64,000 nt of DNA from Saturnia japonica (GCA_033032175.1 CM065325.1:5422930-5486929), one strand, 5' to 3'; counted from the first letter of the stretch, positions 1 through 12,500 are shown. Numbers and translations: made by a program. Notes: generated by a model not told the origin, from the letters alone.

Positions 1-486
1 GTTTTTCTTTAAGTTGCTTTTGTATATCTATTGAAGTTTTTATAATAATACATATTTCTGTTTTATACGTATAAGTCTCACGTTTTTACTTTTTTATTTT
101 TTACTTTTACGACTATTTAAGTTAGTATGTACGTCATGTGACGCCACCGGACGGCTCCAACGGAAGACCAGCATTATGCTGAGCTGGGGCCGTTTTGTCG
201 CAACTGGCATTTGATGCTCGATATGTAATAGGTTGTTGTAATTTTTTTTTTTTTTTAACTTTCTACGGTATCAAATGTCTTTGTAACAAATAAATATTTT
301 TCTTTCTTTCTTTGGTATGGAAATAAACGTAAATACCAGTACCAGCAGGAACAATCCTCCTTTATAGAAATTCAAACTACAATCCAGTCAGGATTAGACG
401 AAATTATGGCACAACAAAAAACTGATTTTAGTGACTTTAAAGCGGAAGTTATGTCGAGAATTGACGGTTCAATAACAGCGTTAGAA
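1..486. other. Interspersed-repeat debris, no gene recognised
   Basis: Positions 245-300 hold a poly-T run followed by an AATAAA-containing stretch and a short TTTC microsatellite (about 291-314), which looks like the 3' tail of a retroposon. From about 395 to 510 the plus strand keeps an open frame rich in Ser, Glu, Lys and Ile that could be a coiled-coil gag or ORF1 scrap. The family is not recognised. Confidence 0.35.
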
Positions 487-849
487 TCAAAAATTGAAAG
501 GGCAATGAACTAGCAAACTAAAAACATCAGGTGTACCCGATGTTCTTAGTGCTTCTTTTGTTTCAAGATTTTTATCCGACGTATGTAAAACTGAGGTATT
601 CATATAATTAGGTGTGATTTCAGCAATTCGTGGTCTTATCCGATCTGTATGTCTACGCCTGAGAACCCCTTCTGGTGTTTGTATAAGATAAGAGTATTTG
701 TGTGTTTTCTTTGATACAACGGCTGGCTTCCAAATGGATTCTTCTCTTGTTTGTACATAGATATTATCGCTAGTCCAATAGTTTGATTGCCTTCCTCGTT
801 GTTGATTTTTTGACAATATTTGCTTGAACTTGTTTATAGCATTCTCCAA
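487..849 (-). pseudogene. Ty3/gypsy integrase C-terminal remnant
   Basis: The reading frame contains the C-terminal integrase module typical of Ty3/gypsy (K02A2.6-like) Pol proteins: a beta-rich segment with DNIYVQTREESIWKPAVV followed by the characteristic GVLRRRHTDRIRPR. The upstream integrase core, RNase H and RT are absent, so this is a decayed fragment and not a gene. It is opposite in orientation to the neighbouring solo LTR, so the two need not come from one insertion. Confidence 0.55.
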
Positions 850-903
850 AATTGTGGTGAAACAACTTTACATCGAGGAGAACGTATGTAAAATGTAACA
901 TAC

Positions 904-1344
904 TGTTACGAACTGTTACAACCAGATTAAAAAGATAGAGAAAATCCTGTTCCCGAAATATCTCGAAGCAACTACAAACTTCTCAGGACTTCGAAATAAT
1001 GTTCGCGTCGTAAACAACCGCGGCGCATGTTTGTGTAAACATCGCAGTTTACACACACATGTATAGGGCTTATCGCCTCGATTACGTTATCAAATAGGCA
1101 TAGAAACTAAACGTCAAGAAAGTTGGCGACGATTCACGATTTTTCTGTGGTCGTTTAGTGTAGGTATTTAAGCGACTCAGGCGTGGCGCCGAGGCAGTTC
1201 AGTTTTGAATTATAAAGCGATAACATTGAGCGATAAAAGGAAGTGAAAAAGCGAAAACTTCGTGTATTTAGTAACTGTGCGTAATTGAAATAAATCTTTT
1301 TCACGTCAATCTTCTGCATTTTTAATACCAACGGGTGTAACAAT
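904..1344 (+). repeat. Solo LTR, 441 bp
   Basis: The element begins TGTTAC and ends GTAACA, perfect 6-bp inverted termini. It is bracketed by the direct repeat ATAC (900-903 and 1345-1348), read as a 4-bp target-site duplication. A TATA-like TATTTAAG near 1166 and an AATAAA near 1288 give the plus orientation expected of an LTR promoter and polyadenylation signal. No internal coding region is attached. Confidence 0.8.
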
Positions 1345-1348
1345 ACGA

Positions 1349-2486
1349 TACTGTTTTTTTTTTCAGAGATGAGTTAGAAGTTTTCTACTTTTGGCACTGA
1401 AAAAACTGACCAATATGTACTCGAAATCCCTGGAAAAAATACCAAACCCCCCAATTCACATAACTATGTAGTGTCACACCGCATGGGTGAGTAGTAATTT
1501 GCTTAATTATTGTCAAAATGGCGATTGCTTATAGTATTAATTTTTATTTAGTAAATTCTTAGATTGCTTACTATTAAAATAAGACTAAGTATAAGAAAAT
1601 ATAATTATCCATGAATATTTTTTAAGTCGCTACAAATTTTTACAGCACTTTCCTCACATCCACGTGATCATGAACAAACACACCTGTAAAATCTCGCACT
1701 TAAGAGTTTTGACAGCGCTATTATGTTCAATGGACGCAACAACTATCGATAAACAGCTCGTGCAGACAAAATGTCATCATAATTAATGATTCTAAAATAT
1801 ATGACAGTTAAATAGTATTAATAAAGTATTTTGTCAGAGATTCGTTCACGTTCATTGGACATTAATTATTCTGTACAAAAATGTGTAATCTTAACTATTT
1901 TTAAATATTTTAGCAAAGATATACTGTTATAAAAACCTCTTAAATATTGTAGAACTTGTTACATAATTTAGTTATAATTAAAAAACAATAAAAATCACTT
2001 TTTTAAAATTACTGTATTTACCATGACTAATTTGCGCATACGGTGATGTAGGGATGATTATAGTAATGTGAACATTGCTTGCATACCTATAGGTATCAAT
2101 AAAACTATCATTTGTACTATAGTTACTTTATTTTTAATAGTGAAAAAGACAAAAGTACATTATCTACTTCTTTAAACAAATATTCCATCCACCCATTCAG
2201 CCGAAAGACGTTCACTGATAGACATATTATGCCTCCTCCAAAAGTCCTCACAACGACCGATCCTGCGCTACTCACATCCAAGAGGTACCCGTAACCTTCA
2301 CCAGGTTGTGGTTACACCTTGTAGCTCTAAAACTAGTACTAAAAGTTCAGCTAGACAAATTCCTTTAGCCAATCGTATGACAGATATTTCTGAAATCGAC
2401 ACCGATACTAGATTTTGACCGAGATAGACCGATATTGTTGGCGACAGAACTTTTATTTTCGTGTCTTGTGTTAGGTTATTACGTTA
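1349..2486. other. No gene recognised
   Basis: AT-rich sequence with only short, repeat-like open frames. I see no splice-bounded coding exon, tRNA or element terminus that I can defend. Confidence 0.4.
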
Positions 2487-3825
2487 TGTTATTGTGTTTA
2501 TGTGTTATGTACTATGTGTCATAATAGAATAGATCGATATAGATAAAATTATAGAGAAATGTTAGCGACTACGCTACATTATAAGTTGCATGTTATGTAT
2601 TAAGTTGTATATAAATGCTTATGTATTGTGTATTACATATTATGAAAATAGAATTATTATAGAATAGGTAAATGCATAGAATAAGTCAATAGAGTAAGAA
2701 TATTCAATGTTATAGTAACTTTACGAACGGAAAGCGGTGATGCCGCCCGTAAATTGCATTGTTTTTGGCTTATGTACGGAATATGTACTCTATGATATAC
2801 TAAGTGAATGTTTAATGGATAGGTAATACAACAAGGAATATTTTGATATATAACATGTATACATATAGGGAATTGGGTATGTTATTCCTGAAACATAGAC
2901 GCTTGGTAGCTGATCTGATGTTTTTATATAATTTGATGAACAATAAAATTGATTGTTCATGTTTGTTGGAACAGATTGGTCTAAGGACTACAACTAAACA
3001 TATCCGTAAACCCCAGACCTTTCACGTTCGTTCAACCAAGACCAATTATGCCCATAATTCAGTATTGATAAGATGTACACAGTTATATAATGCTAAAGCT
3101 GAAAATTTCGACATGTTTTCTGACAGTAATGCAGCGTTTAGAAGAAAAGCTATTGATTTATTCAGAGTCTGTTAAATATATGTGATTATTACACACACAC
3201 ACACATACACATTCACGCCAGAAGCACTACATCATTCTTTTTGATGCAAATAATATTTAATTAATAATTTCGTTGGGGTATAGAATTATTATAACTTTAT
3301 TGTAATACGATTGAAATCATTTTTGGCTAAACCAATATGACAACTTAATTATGTATGTAAGTTAGAATTTAAGAGCTGTAGATTTCTTGAAATAAATAAA
3401 TACACAATGTATATAAAGAATGAAATATAAAGCGATTAACAGGGCGACCAAAGTGAAAACTAAGATAAAAATACGAATTAAAGAGGGGTTCTCCTTACGT
3501 TCACTCTCCGAACTACTTAAGCTCGAAGAGGCGCCGTATGGGGCACGTCGCAATTCAACGAGTACAAGTAACTACAAGAAGAAAGCTTTGGTCGTCCTGC
3601 GAGCAGTACATTGAAGAGTTCGACTTTCATTTGAAGACCCGGCACCTCAAGCGGTCGTGCATTATTGCACCTCCCGGACCCCCTTACTAACATCGTGCCC
3701 CACTGGCATCCGTACGGCGTCCATGAGACGGGCATCCGGCATAACCAAAAACGCCCGTCCAAACCGGGGAAGCGTCACACCCCTTCCCCTCCTTCTCGCA
3801 GAGGGGAAGTGACGCGTACCCAACA
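2487..3825 (+). repeat. BEL/Pao 5' LTR, interrupted by a LINE fragment
   Basis: The limits come from alignment with the inverted copy at 8345-9131. The segment starts TGTTATTG and ends ACCCAACA just before the primer-binding site. Without the inserted LINE fragment (2863-3399) it is about 800 bp, close to the 787 bp of the inverted copy. Shared landmarks include the GGAAAGCGGTGATGCCGCC motif (about 2740) and the GAGGCGCCGTATGGGGCACG motif (about 3530). Confidence 0.7.
2863..3399 (+). mobile_element. 5'-truncated jockey/CR1-type LINE inserted in the Pao LTR
   Basis: An open frame at 2843-3175 reads as the C-terminal end of a non-LTR retrotransposon reverse transcriptase (RRLVADLMFLYNLMNNKIDC, then ...NSVLIRCTQLYNAK... 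and a final Phe-rich helix). It is followed by a 3' UTR with a CA microsatellite (about 3190) and a short AATAAATAAA tail. The inverted LTR copy reads straight through this position. ATAC flanks the insert (2859-2862 and 3400-3403), which fits a 4-bp target duplication. Confidence 0.65.
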
Positions 3826-3827
3826 GT

Positions 3828-3845
3828 TGGTCCTTCGAGCCGGAT
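3828..3845 (+). promoter_or_regulatory. Primer-binding site complementary to the tRNA-Tyr 3' end
   Basis: TGGTCCTTCGAGCCGGAT lies 2 nt after the LTR end. It is the reverse complement of the insect tRNA-Tyr 3' end including CCA, as I recall that tRNA. This places the start of minus-strand DNA synthesis and fixes the 5' LTR boundary. Confidence 0.7.
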
Positions 3846-3863
3846 ACTCGATACCGTTACGGG

Positions 3864-5330
3864 ATGCCAGTCACCAGGAGCCAGAGGGGTTCTCCGACGG
3901 AGCAGCCGCTTGAGATTGCACCACAAGAGAGCAGCACAGAGACCACAGAAGTTACTTCGTACGAGACCACCGTCACCAGCACGACGCGAGAAACAGCTTC
4001 AGGGGAAGACCAGGATGCACCAACGGTGAAGAAGAACCGTCCTGCATCCACCAGGTCTTCAAAAAGACGGAAGGAGCTGGAAGCTCGCACCGAACTGGCC
4101 GAAAAGGAGCTGCAGGAAGCACAAGCAGCCACGACAGCCGCCAGGCTACGATTGGAACTCATACAAGTTTACAACGAAGAGGAAGAAGACTCCGTTATTG
4201 AAGAGCCAATAGACCGGGAGGACCAAGTAAGGGACTGGGTCCAGAAGGCTGCATAGGGCGTCTCCAAGAAGGGACACGAGGGGGAGGCTCCCAAGGAGGG
4301 GTTTATAGGGACCCCCCCACCTTCCGCACGCAAACCCGATACTAAGGCCGAAATGAAGAAGAGTCATTAAAGCCTTGCAAGAGTCCTCACTGAAGCATTG
4401 AAGGGAGTCCAGATCCAGAGCCAGGTGCTGCAGCCAGACTACGTGCACCAACTACCATTGTTCGATGGTGACACAAGAGAATGGATGGCCTTCAAAGCTG
4501 TATACGAAGACACCGCTCCACTCTTCTCTGCCACACAGAACATGGCGAAATTAAGAAGAGCCTCGAAGGGAGAAGCAAGAGAGGGAGTTCGCAGCCAACT
4601 ATAATCCGAGAGCATACCGGAGGAAGTGATGGAAGGCTTTAAGCGGAGTTATGGAAGAGCGGATGCACTGGTCCTGGCAGAACTGGAAAGAATCAAGAAA
4701 CTACCACTGATCAGCGACAACGCCTATGACGTATGCTTGCTAGCAAGCAGCGTGAACAACACCGTGGCGGCAATACGAGGACTGCGAAAACCACAATACC
4801 TGCAATCTCCGGAGACACTGAGGAGCATCGTCGAAAAGATGACCGCAATACTGAAGTACCGCTGGTACGACTACGTCGCGGACAAGGCCGTAGGGGATCC
4901 TGACCTCAACATGATGGCGGTATTCCTGAACAGGATGGCGGATCGCTGTGGACCACACGCGGTACCAGATACCGCAACAAGGAGGCAGATATCGAAGCGA
5001 CAAGCTGCGCACACTACGACCGATCGCATAGAAGAAGAGAGGCCAAATAGAGAAAAGCGGTAATCGAAAGAGAAGGAAGAGACAAAGCAGCATGCCCACA
5101 TTGCCACGAGGGATATTACCTGCGGGAATGTCCAAAGTTCCGTCAAGCACCTGTAAAGAAACGATGGAGTATCGCAAAGGAATCGCGATTATGCTACAAG
5201 AGTCTGAGCGGAAGGCATAGGAAAGAAACCTGCCGTAAACCTTCATGCTCAACCTGCAAACGATGGCATCACAACTTGCTTCATGAAGAGATAGAAGAAT
5301 CCAAGCAAGATGATGGAAAAAAAGTAGCCA
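3864..5330 (+). pseudogene. BEL/Pao gag (broken)
   Basis: The frame opens with MPVTRSQRGSP, a start typical of Pao Gag, followed by an acidic and charged coiled-coil-like region to about 4253. In other frames follow the DUF1759 Gag core (LPLFDGDTREWMAFKAVYED near 4455, and 4626-5063 with LLASSVNNTVAAIRGLRKPQ) and a Cys/His-rich nucleocapsid-type region at about 5090-5290. Stops and frame changes between 4253 and 4398, at about 4600 and at about 5060 make it non-functional. Family assignment is firm; exact ends are approximate. Confidence 0.7.
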
Positions 5331-8286
5331 ACAACGTAAGGCTACCAGTGAACTGCACCCGGTCATCAAGAGCTTACTTGAAGATTTTTCCCGTCGAGAT
5401 CTATGGACCAGCAGGAGCAGCTGAAGTCTTGGCACTGCTGGATGAGGGGTCAACAGTCACACTCCTGGACTCGACGGTAGCGGAACAGGTTGGCCTCAAC
5501 GGACCTAAGGAGACGCTTCATTTGGAGACCGTGGGTGGAAAATCCATGGTAAACAAGGATTCAATGAAGCTCAACATGCAGATAAGGGGATTACACCAGT
5601 CCAAGTAGCGAGCGATCACCGGGGTACGCACCATTGACGACATGCATCTGACTCCTCAAAGACTGGAGAGGAGCACAATAGAAAACTGCGCACACCTAAG
5701 GAAGCTGGTGAATCAACTGCATTCCGAAGAGGGTTCTCCCAAGTTGTTAATAAGACAAAACAATTGGGAACTCATCATTTCAAGAGGAACGCGCAAAGGA
5801 AAGAAGAACCAACTAGTAGCATCCTTCACACAACTTGGGTGGGTGCTGCATGGGTTTGATGGAGGCGCGTCAAAACCAGTTAACTTCACCACATGCGCAC
5901 ACGTATCAGAACGAAGTTGATGAAGGACCATTTCGCGGTGGAATCATTGGGGGTTTTACCGAAGAGGCCAAGCACGGACCAGGACCAGAGAGCAATGAAC
6001 ATACTAGAGAAAACATGTCAACGCTTGGAAGATGGACGCTTCGAAGTCGGGCTTCTTTGGAAAAATGATGTCGAGGAGTTGCCAGACAACTTCAAAGCTG
6101 CAGAAGTAAGACTGAAAGGGATTATGAAGAAGCTACAGAAAGATCCGGAGCTGAAAATAGAGTATGAGAACCAAATGGAGAATCTATTGAAGAGTGGATA
6201 CGCTGAAGAAGCCGAAGGAGAATCCACTTCAAGAAGGAAGTGGTATTTGCCACATTTCACTGTTACGCATCCTACCAAGAAGAAGAAACGCCTGGTGTTC
6301 GACGCTGCTGCCAAGTCAGGAGGGAAGAGTCTGAACGACCTGCTCTTACCCGACCCGGACCTGCTGCAGTCACTCTTCGGTGTCCTGCTATGCTTCCGCC
6401 AGAAACCGATCGCCGTGGTAGCAGACATCAAAGAGATGTTTCTTCAAATACGGATATGAGAAGAGGACCGTGACAGCTTAAGGTTCTTATGGAAGGGGGC
6501 TCAAGCAGAAGGACCCATCAAGGAATGCAGAATAACATCAGTCATATTTGGGGTCGCCTGCTCTCCTAGTGCTACAATCTTCGTGAAGAACAAGAATGCC
6601 GCATAATATCAAGATCAGTTCCCGGAAGCTGCTAGTGCAATAGAACATAATCACTATATGGACGACTACTTGCAGAGTTCGACACGGAAGAGGAGGCAAT
6701 CAAGGTAGCCAGTGATGTGGACATCATCCACAGGAAAGCCAAGTTCGAATTGAAAGGATTGGCTTCCAACAACCACTACGTGTTAAGAAGACTCACCAAA
6801 GAGACCGGGCAAAAAGAGATCAACATCGGACCAAGTGAAGAGAAGACACTGGGCTTGCGATGTTGTACAGGAGATGTCAAACTCAAGGAGGATGTCGCGA
6901 TAAGAAGAGGACCTACCAAGAGAGAAGTAACGAGTGCGGTCATGACCACCTTCGATCCTATGGGAGTGGCACCACTGGTTCTCATACAAGGGAAGGTACT
7001 CATACAGAACATATGGAGAAGTGGCGTCGATTGGGATGAGGAAATCACTCCGAAAGATAAAGAAGCCTGGAAAGAATACCTCACCAGCGTACAGATCCTG
7101 GAAGGCCTGCGTATCCCGAGATGCTTCGCGGACTCAAGCGACGAGGGGTAGCTGCACGCGTTCACCGACGCCAGCGAGACAGCCTACGCTTGCGCGGTGT
7201 ACTACCGAGCAAGTAAAGGACAAGGAGGCTATCAAGTCGCAGTGAACCAAGGGTGACTCCCCTCAAGCCAGTATCCATCCCGCGGCTAGAGTTGCAAGCT
7301 GCGCTATTAAGCACTCGGATGACACGAGCGGTGGAAGAAGAACTGGATCTGAAGATTAAGAGACGAGTCTACTGGACTGATTCAAGCACAGTCCTTTCGT
7401 GGATAAGATCAGATCCAAGGACATTCAAACCGTTCGTGGCACATCGACTCGCGGAAATAGAGGACCTCTCAAAACCTCAAGAGTGGCGTTGGGTACCGAC
7501 CAGTCAGAACCCAGTGGACGACGCAACAAGAGGGGTGCCGCGAGACTTCGGGCAGAACCATCGTTGGTTCAATGGACCCGCGTTCCTGAGCCAAGAAGAG
7601 ACCAGTTGGCCTGAACCTCGTTCATTCAAGTCACAACCAACGGGAGAAGAGAAAGAGAAGCATACTGTTGCCACCGCAAGGATCTCAAGAGATCAGCCAC
7701 TTACGCCAGAACCTGATCGATTCTCGAGCTGGACGAGGCTATGGAGAGCGACGGCAAAGGTGCTTCAGTTTATTGATCTGTGTCGCAAGCGAAAGGATCA
7801 CACTCTTGTTTCCCGTTAGATGGAAAAGCAAGACCCGACTTGGAAAAGAGCAAAGAAAAGGAAGCTCAAGAACGTGACGAAGACAGCAACACCAAAAGAA
7901 GCAAAGAAGTTCCTTCTTCTGGATAAGGCTCACTTAGAGAAAGCTGAGAAACTGTTGCTGATAAGAAGTCAAGAAGAAAGTTTCGGGAGACCCACGGAAT
8001 CAAGAGACTCCGATGGACATAGCAAGTTGAAGAAGCTTGACATCATCGAGGAAGATGGATTATTACGAGTCAAAGGAAGGATCGACGCGGCTACGTTTAT
8101 GGAAAGAGCATATCGACGACCCGCAGTCTTGGATGGCAAGAACAAGATCACGAGGCTGCTCATACGTCATTACCACGCAGCGGTTACGATTCGGCGAGCC
8201 ACCGTTCACCTGCACCGCTGTGGACTACTTCGAGCCAATGACGATCGCGATAGGATGACGCCACGAGAAAAGATGTACCTTCTGTA
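5331..8286 (+). pseudogene. BEL/Pao pol: protease, RT, RNase H, truncated integrase (broken)
   Basis: Domains in order, each in separate open pieces. Aspartic protease with LALLDEGSTVTLLDS (about 5430). RT with VVADIKEMFLQI (motif A, about 6415-6455) and YMDDYL (catalytic motif, about 6656). Peptidase_A17/RNase H region with IPRLELQAALLSTRMT and VYWTDSSTVLSWIRSDPRTF (about 7280-7430). Integrase N-part with DGLLRVKGRID and RLLIRHYH (about 8050-8175). Then the reading jumps to the PPFTCTAVDYF motif (about 8200), and the rest of the integrase core is missing. Numerous frameshifts and in-frame stops; dead copy. Confidence 0.72.
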
Positions 8287-8344
8287 AACGCCCATCAATT
8301 GTCATGGCAAAAGAGAGAAAACATTACTGCTCCTTTTCAATATC

Positions 8345-9131
8345 TGTTGGGTACGCGTCACTTCCCCTCTGCATGATTGTGACGCTTCCCCTGTCTGGAC
8401 GGGCGTTTTTGTTGCGCCGGATGCCCGTCTCGTAGACGCCGAACGGATGCCAGTGAGGCGAGATGGTAGTGAGGGGTCTGGGGGGTGCAATAATGCACGA
8501 CCGCTTGAGGTGCCGGGTTTTCAATGAAACCCGAAATCTTGTTTACTGCTTGCAGGACGACCAAAGTTTTCTTCTTGTTGTTCTTGTTGTTACTTGTACT
8601 CGTTGAATTGCGACGTGCCCCATACGGCGCCTCTTCGAGCTTAAATAGTTCGGAGAGTGACCGTAATGAGAGCCCCGCTTTAATTCGTACTTTTATTTTT
8701 GTTTTCACTTTGGTCGCCCTGATAATCGCTCTATATTTCTTTCTTTATGTACGTTGTGTATACATGTCATATATCAAAATATTCCTTGTTGTATTACCTA
8801 TCCATTGAACATTCACATATTATATACATCAAGTACTTATTCCGTATATAAGCCAAAAATAAAATAATTTACAGGCGGCATCACCGCTTTCCGTTCGTAA
8901 AGTTACTGTAACATTGAATATTCTTACTGTATTGACTTATTCTATGCATTTACTTATAATTCTATTTCCATATATGTAACATACAATACATAATCATTTA
9001 TATACAACTTAATACATAACATGCAACTTATAATGTAGCGTAGTCGCTAACATTTCTCTATAATTTTATCTATATCAATCTATTCTATCATGAATCATGA
9101 CACTTAGTACACAAAACACATAATCACAACA
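8345..9131 (-). repeat. BEL/Pao LTR in inverted orientation
   Basis: Read on the minus strand, this 787-bp segment matches the 5' LTR from its first base (TGTTGTGATTATG) to its last (ACCCAACA at 8345). Read on the plus strand it begins TGTTGGGTACGCG. Similarity stops exactly at the LTR edge next to the primer-binding site, so a complete LTR boundary, not a random break, adjoins the truncated pol. By eye the copies are roughly 85-90% alike. Confidence 0.7.
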
Positions 9132-9189
9132 GTATAGTCAGCAAAAAAAAAGATTACGAAACCTAAGCCGCATTTGCGTTTATTTTTTT

Positions 9190-9500
9190 TACTTTATAGG
9201 CTTAGCGTCTGGCCAGTCTCATCTGATTTTAAGTGGCGATGTGGCCCAAGATGGTAATCGTAATAGTTAAATGGAGTAACTGGCTCTCGAGTGCAGCTAC
9301 AAAACACATCTATAGGTTCTTGACGACAGATTTTCAATTTCATTATGAAACATGTGTTATTGTTTTTCGTGGTGAAATTATAGCATGGTGGTAGGGCATT
9401 GTCTAACGCACGCCTTACCAAGCACCTATAGGTGTGGTCCCGGCAGCTACTCTTGAGAGCCAGTTCCCCCACTATATACTTAACATCTGGTGATATTGTG
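9190..9500 (-). repeat. Foldback copy of a dispersed repeat
   Basis: Contains the motif GATGTGGCCCAAGATGG (9237), also at about 25190. AACTGGCTCTC...CATCTATAGGTTCTT (9279-9325) is mirrored by AAGCACCTATAGGT...GAGAGCCAGTT (9420-9466), so the two halves can form a long hairpin. A minus-strand open frame of 103 codons falls inside but looks like a shadow of the repeat. Confidence 0.5.
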
Positions 9501-9504
9501 ACCA

Positions 9505-12500
9505 AACGCTAAAACTCTAATAATATAAAAAATATAGCATTAACATTTATGCAGTAATCTATTATTCGATGCGATGAACTTGTGTAACCTTCTTTATTAT
9601 TTTTCTCTACAGTAACTGACATGACACAACAACCAAAAACTATTGACAGCTGTAGCACTTTTTTATAATTGGAAATCAAACCAAAGATATAACATAGAAA
9701 CAACAAAATATAACTACAAATATTTTTATATTACTCATTGACTGTAATATAATCGAAGATATGCTTAAAGGATCAAGACACAGAATCTCTGTTTCTCGGG
9801 TTATAACTTCCGTGTAAGTACAGCTTAGTCATCTAGGTCCTTATTTATTTGTTCATATAGTTATCTTATTTAAGACTTTTAGTGAAATTAGCTCAGTCAC
9901 ATTAATAGTAGTCGGTAGATAAGGAAAACTATTACTCAACCACCAAAATGTATTACACAATCATAAGTTAGGCGTCACCTCCACGAGCGAGTTTATCGCG
10001 ACGATATTATCGTTCTACCACTTCATTCTATAACAACTCTATGAAGTGTCTTCATACGGCGATACTATCGCGGCGATGCGATGACTGCACGCAAACGAGC
10101 GAACGAGCAAAATGCCAACGACAAGCTGTGCGCCGCAAAACGTGCCCAGAGCGTGTCACAGGCGACTCCAGCCAACCATTCCTGCGTTTCCTGTATAACA
10201 AAGTAAGCGTTTGATCGATAAAAAAAATTTGTTTATTTTATTAATAACAACAACTGAATATTAACTATCTTTCTAGCACAAACACCTTACATCTATAATA
10301 AATAACTACAACACTTCTGATTTCGCTCTTGTCTGTCACCGAGCTGAGTTCTTTTCCAAAAATCAACTGTGCAACGAGTTGTGCGAACACGCGGCAATCA
10401 GTCGATACCATGGGTCAATTTTATAAAATAATTAGAAAACATGACATACATTTTAAATCACACTGTTGGTGATGGTATCTACTTTGGGCTGGTGGTTTTT
10501 TCGAAGGACCAATATAGATTATACCCCCAGATTTCAGTGTTATGACCACCCCAAGCCAGCAAAAGGTCTACAACTAACAATGTAAATCCACTCACCGTTC
10601 TTCTGGAACGTCCAGCTTCCTGTTACTAGTTTGCGTGACGTTTGTGATAAGATTAAGAATTGTCCCAATCGCTTCAGTAAGTATAGTTAGCACGAACGGC
10701 ATAAAGACTTCTCCATTCTGCTGTTATCGGTCAAATACTCGCGTGCGTAATGATTTAAAATTGACCGTTACGACCATTGCCGTCGGTTTTTGAAGTAGGG
10801 ATTATCCAGACCGTGACACTCTGGTATAACTAAGTTAACTGACAGTTCCGTCAAGTACAGTAGTGGACATACGCGGTCACTTACAAACCTCGCCCAACTA
10901 AGACTTGAACTAAAGACTGAACAGACACTAAACGACGCACGCTAGCCAAAGCTGTTCCTTCTAATCTGTCTAAATCAACAAACGAACAGCCCTCGTGTAC
11001 ACTACTTACATCGCGTATCTATTTGTAGTACCTACATGAGAAATACTAAGACCGGGTTAACTTACTATATAATTTAAATTAAATTAAAAATTAATCGTAT
11101 GTTTCGATAGGATTTCCCATAGGCAACATTTCAGGAACTATCCTATTTTTATCCCATAGATAGAGGGTAAATTTTCAAAATTCCTTTCTTAGTGCTCACT
11201 TACCTTACTTACTATATTCATAAGGAAGAACTGAAGAAAATTTTATGCTTGTTGACCCACTGTGCGTCTAGTACATTGACTTTTATACTACTGGTGAATA
11301 TCAATATCAATCCTGATCAATGGTCAATGGTTTAGCGTTGTCTGTTAGTCAATGATATTATACCTAAGACTTGTTTCGGAATTCATAATCTGTAATCCTT
11401 CTGACCTTTCTTAGAAGTCAAATACCTATAGTAGAACAAGATCAATAATAAACACAACATAAATAAATTCTTCAACGCGAACCTAAATCAAGGTCGAAGG
11501 TCATTCGAGAGTCACGATATTTCTACACGTTATATCGTTAAATAAAACCGTACCACTAAGATCCAGGCACCAAGTAACCATGCATACGTGCTTGTACACA
11601 CTAAGACTACTAAAATAGCGTATATTTTTAATAGGTACCTAGCTATACGTTTTTATACAAATTGTTGTGTGCTGCGTACATTTACCGGACTGTAATTTGT
11701 TGTTTGTGTAATTTGCTGAGCTTTTAAAAAAACACTTGTTCCTGGACTTGGATTGCGAACATCATACAATTAGCAAAAAACCCAAAGCCGAGCTTCTGTA
11801 ATAGTCTACTAGTACAAGAGCTGGCAACAAGATACTTTCGATAATATAAAAATACGCTTTTAGTAAAGCAATTTTTTTATATTCTCTTTCTTTTTATGCC
11901 CTATTCCTCTGAAGTTACCACAGGAAATTACAAAGTAAATAATAGTAACATAATGCTAGTCTCAGCGCCGCACCGGCCTTAGGTCTTAATGAAATATGAG
12001 CGAGTATAACTTTCTGCGCCTTCAAGGCCTATAAATGTATAAAAAATATTTAATATGTTCATAATTGTACCTGAAATTTAATTTTAAATTTTGTTCTTTA
12101 TGTATAAACAGTTACGGTGCGGCGCGGCGCGTCGTCGGTGTTGAGAACTGATTTTCTTGAATTCAATTTTCATTTTTATTCGAGGCAGCCCCGCACCTCT
12201 AAAGTCGCCATAAAAATTATATTTATAATGGAAATTGTTTTTTGCATTTGGCATTTTGGCGCCCCTTACTACCTGGCGCCTAGAAAGACCACACCCCTCG
12301 CTCTACCCCAGTGCCGCAGCTGCACGCTGGCTTTACAGTATTGTTGGTGGAATGGAGTAGATAATAATTTATTGGAACTAAAAATCATGTCACAACAAAA
12401 ACAATATGCACGATATTAGCCACTGAAGACTGTAGTGTATGTATGTGTGTATAGTGAATTACAAAGTTCTTTGTTAAAAAATAAGCTACAACGTTTTTCT

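Larger units (their letters stand above)
2487..9131 (+). mobile_element. Degenerate BEL/Pao retrotransposon with its second LTR inverted
   Basis: Order on the plus strand: LTR (2487-3825, interrupted by a LINE fragment), primer-binding site, gag, pol cut short in the integrase, then an LTR in the opposite orientation (9131-8345). LTR retrotransposons carry direct LTRs, so this is not one simple insertion. It is either two Pao copies joined head to head or a rearranged copy. Flanking 5-mers (before 2487 and after 9131) do not match, consistent with a composite. The coding region has many frameshifts and stops and is dead. Confidence 0.75.

Noticed and set aside
3362..3926. Several overlapping open frames of 60-80 codons on both strands in the Pao LTR
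   Set aside because: They lie in the LTR and leader, overlap each other and have no protein similarity.
4740..5453. 237-codon minus-strand open frame
   Set aside because: Antisense shadow of Pao gag/protease, which carries the recognisable domains on the plus strand.
9194..9505. 103-codon minus-strand open frame
   Set aside because: Coincides with the foldback repeat; no coding signature beyond lack of stops.
12117..12419. 100-codon plus-strand open frame in a GC-rich patch
   Set aside because: No domain, splice context or flanking signals; could be chance.
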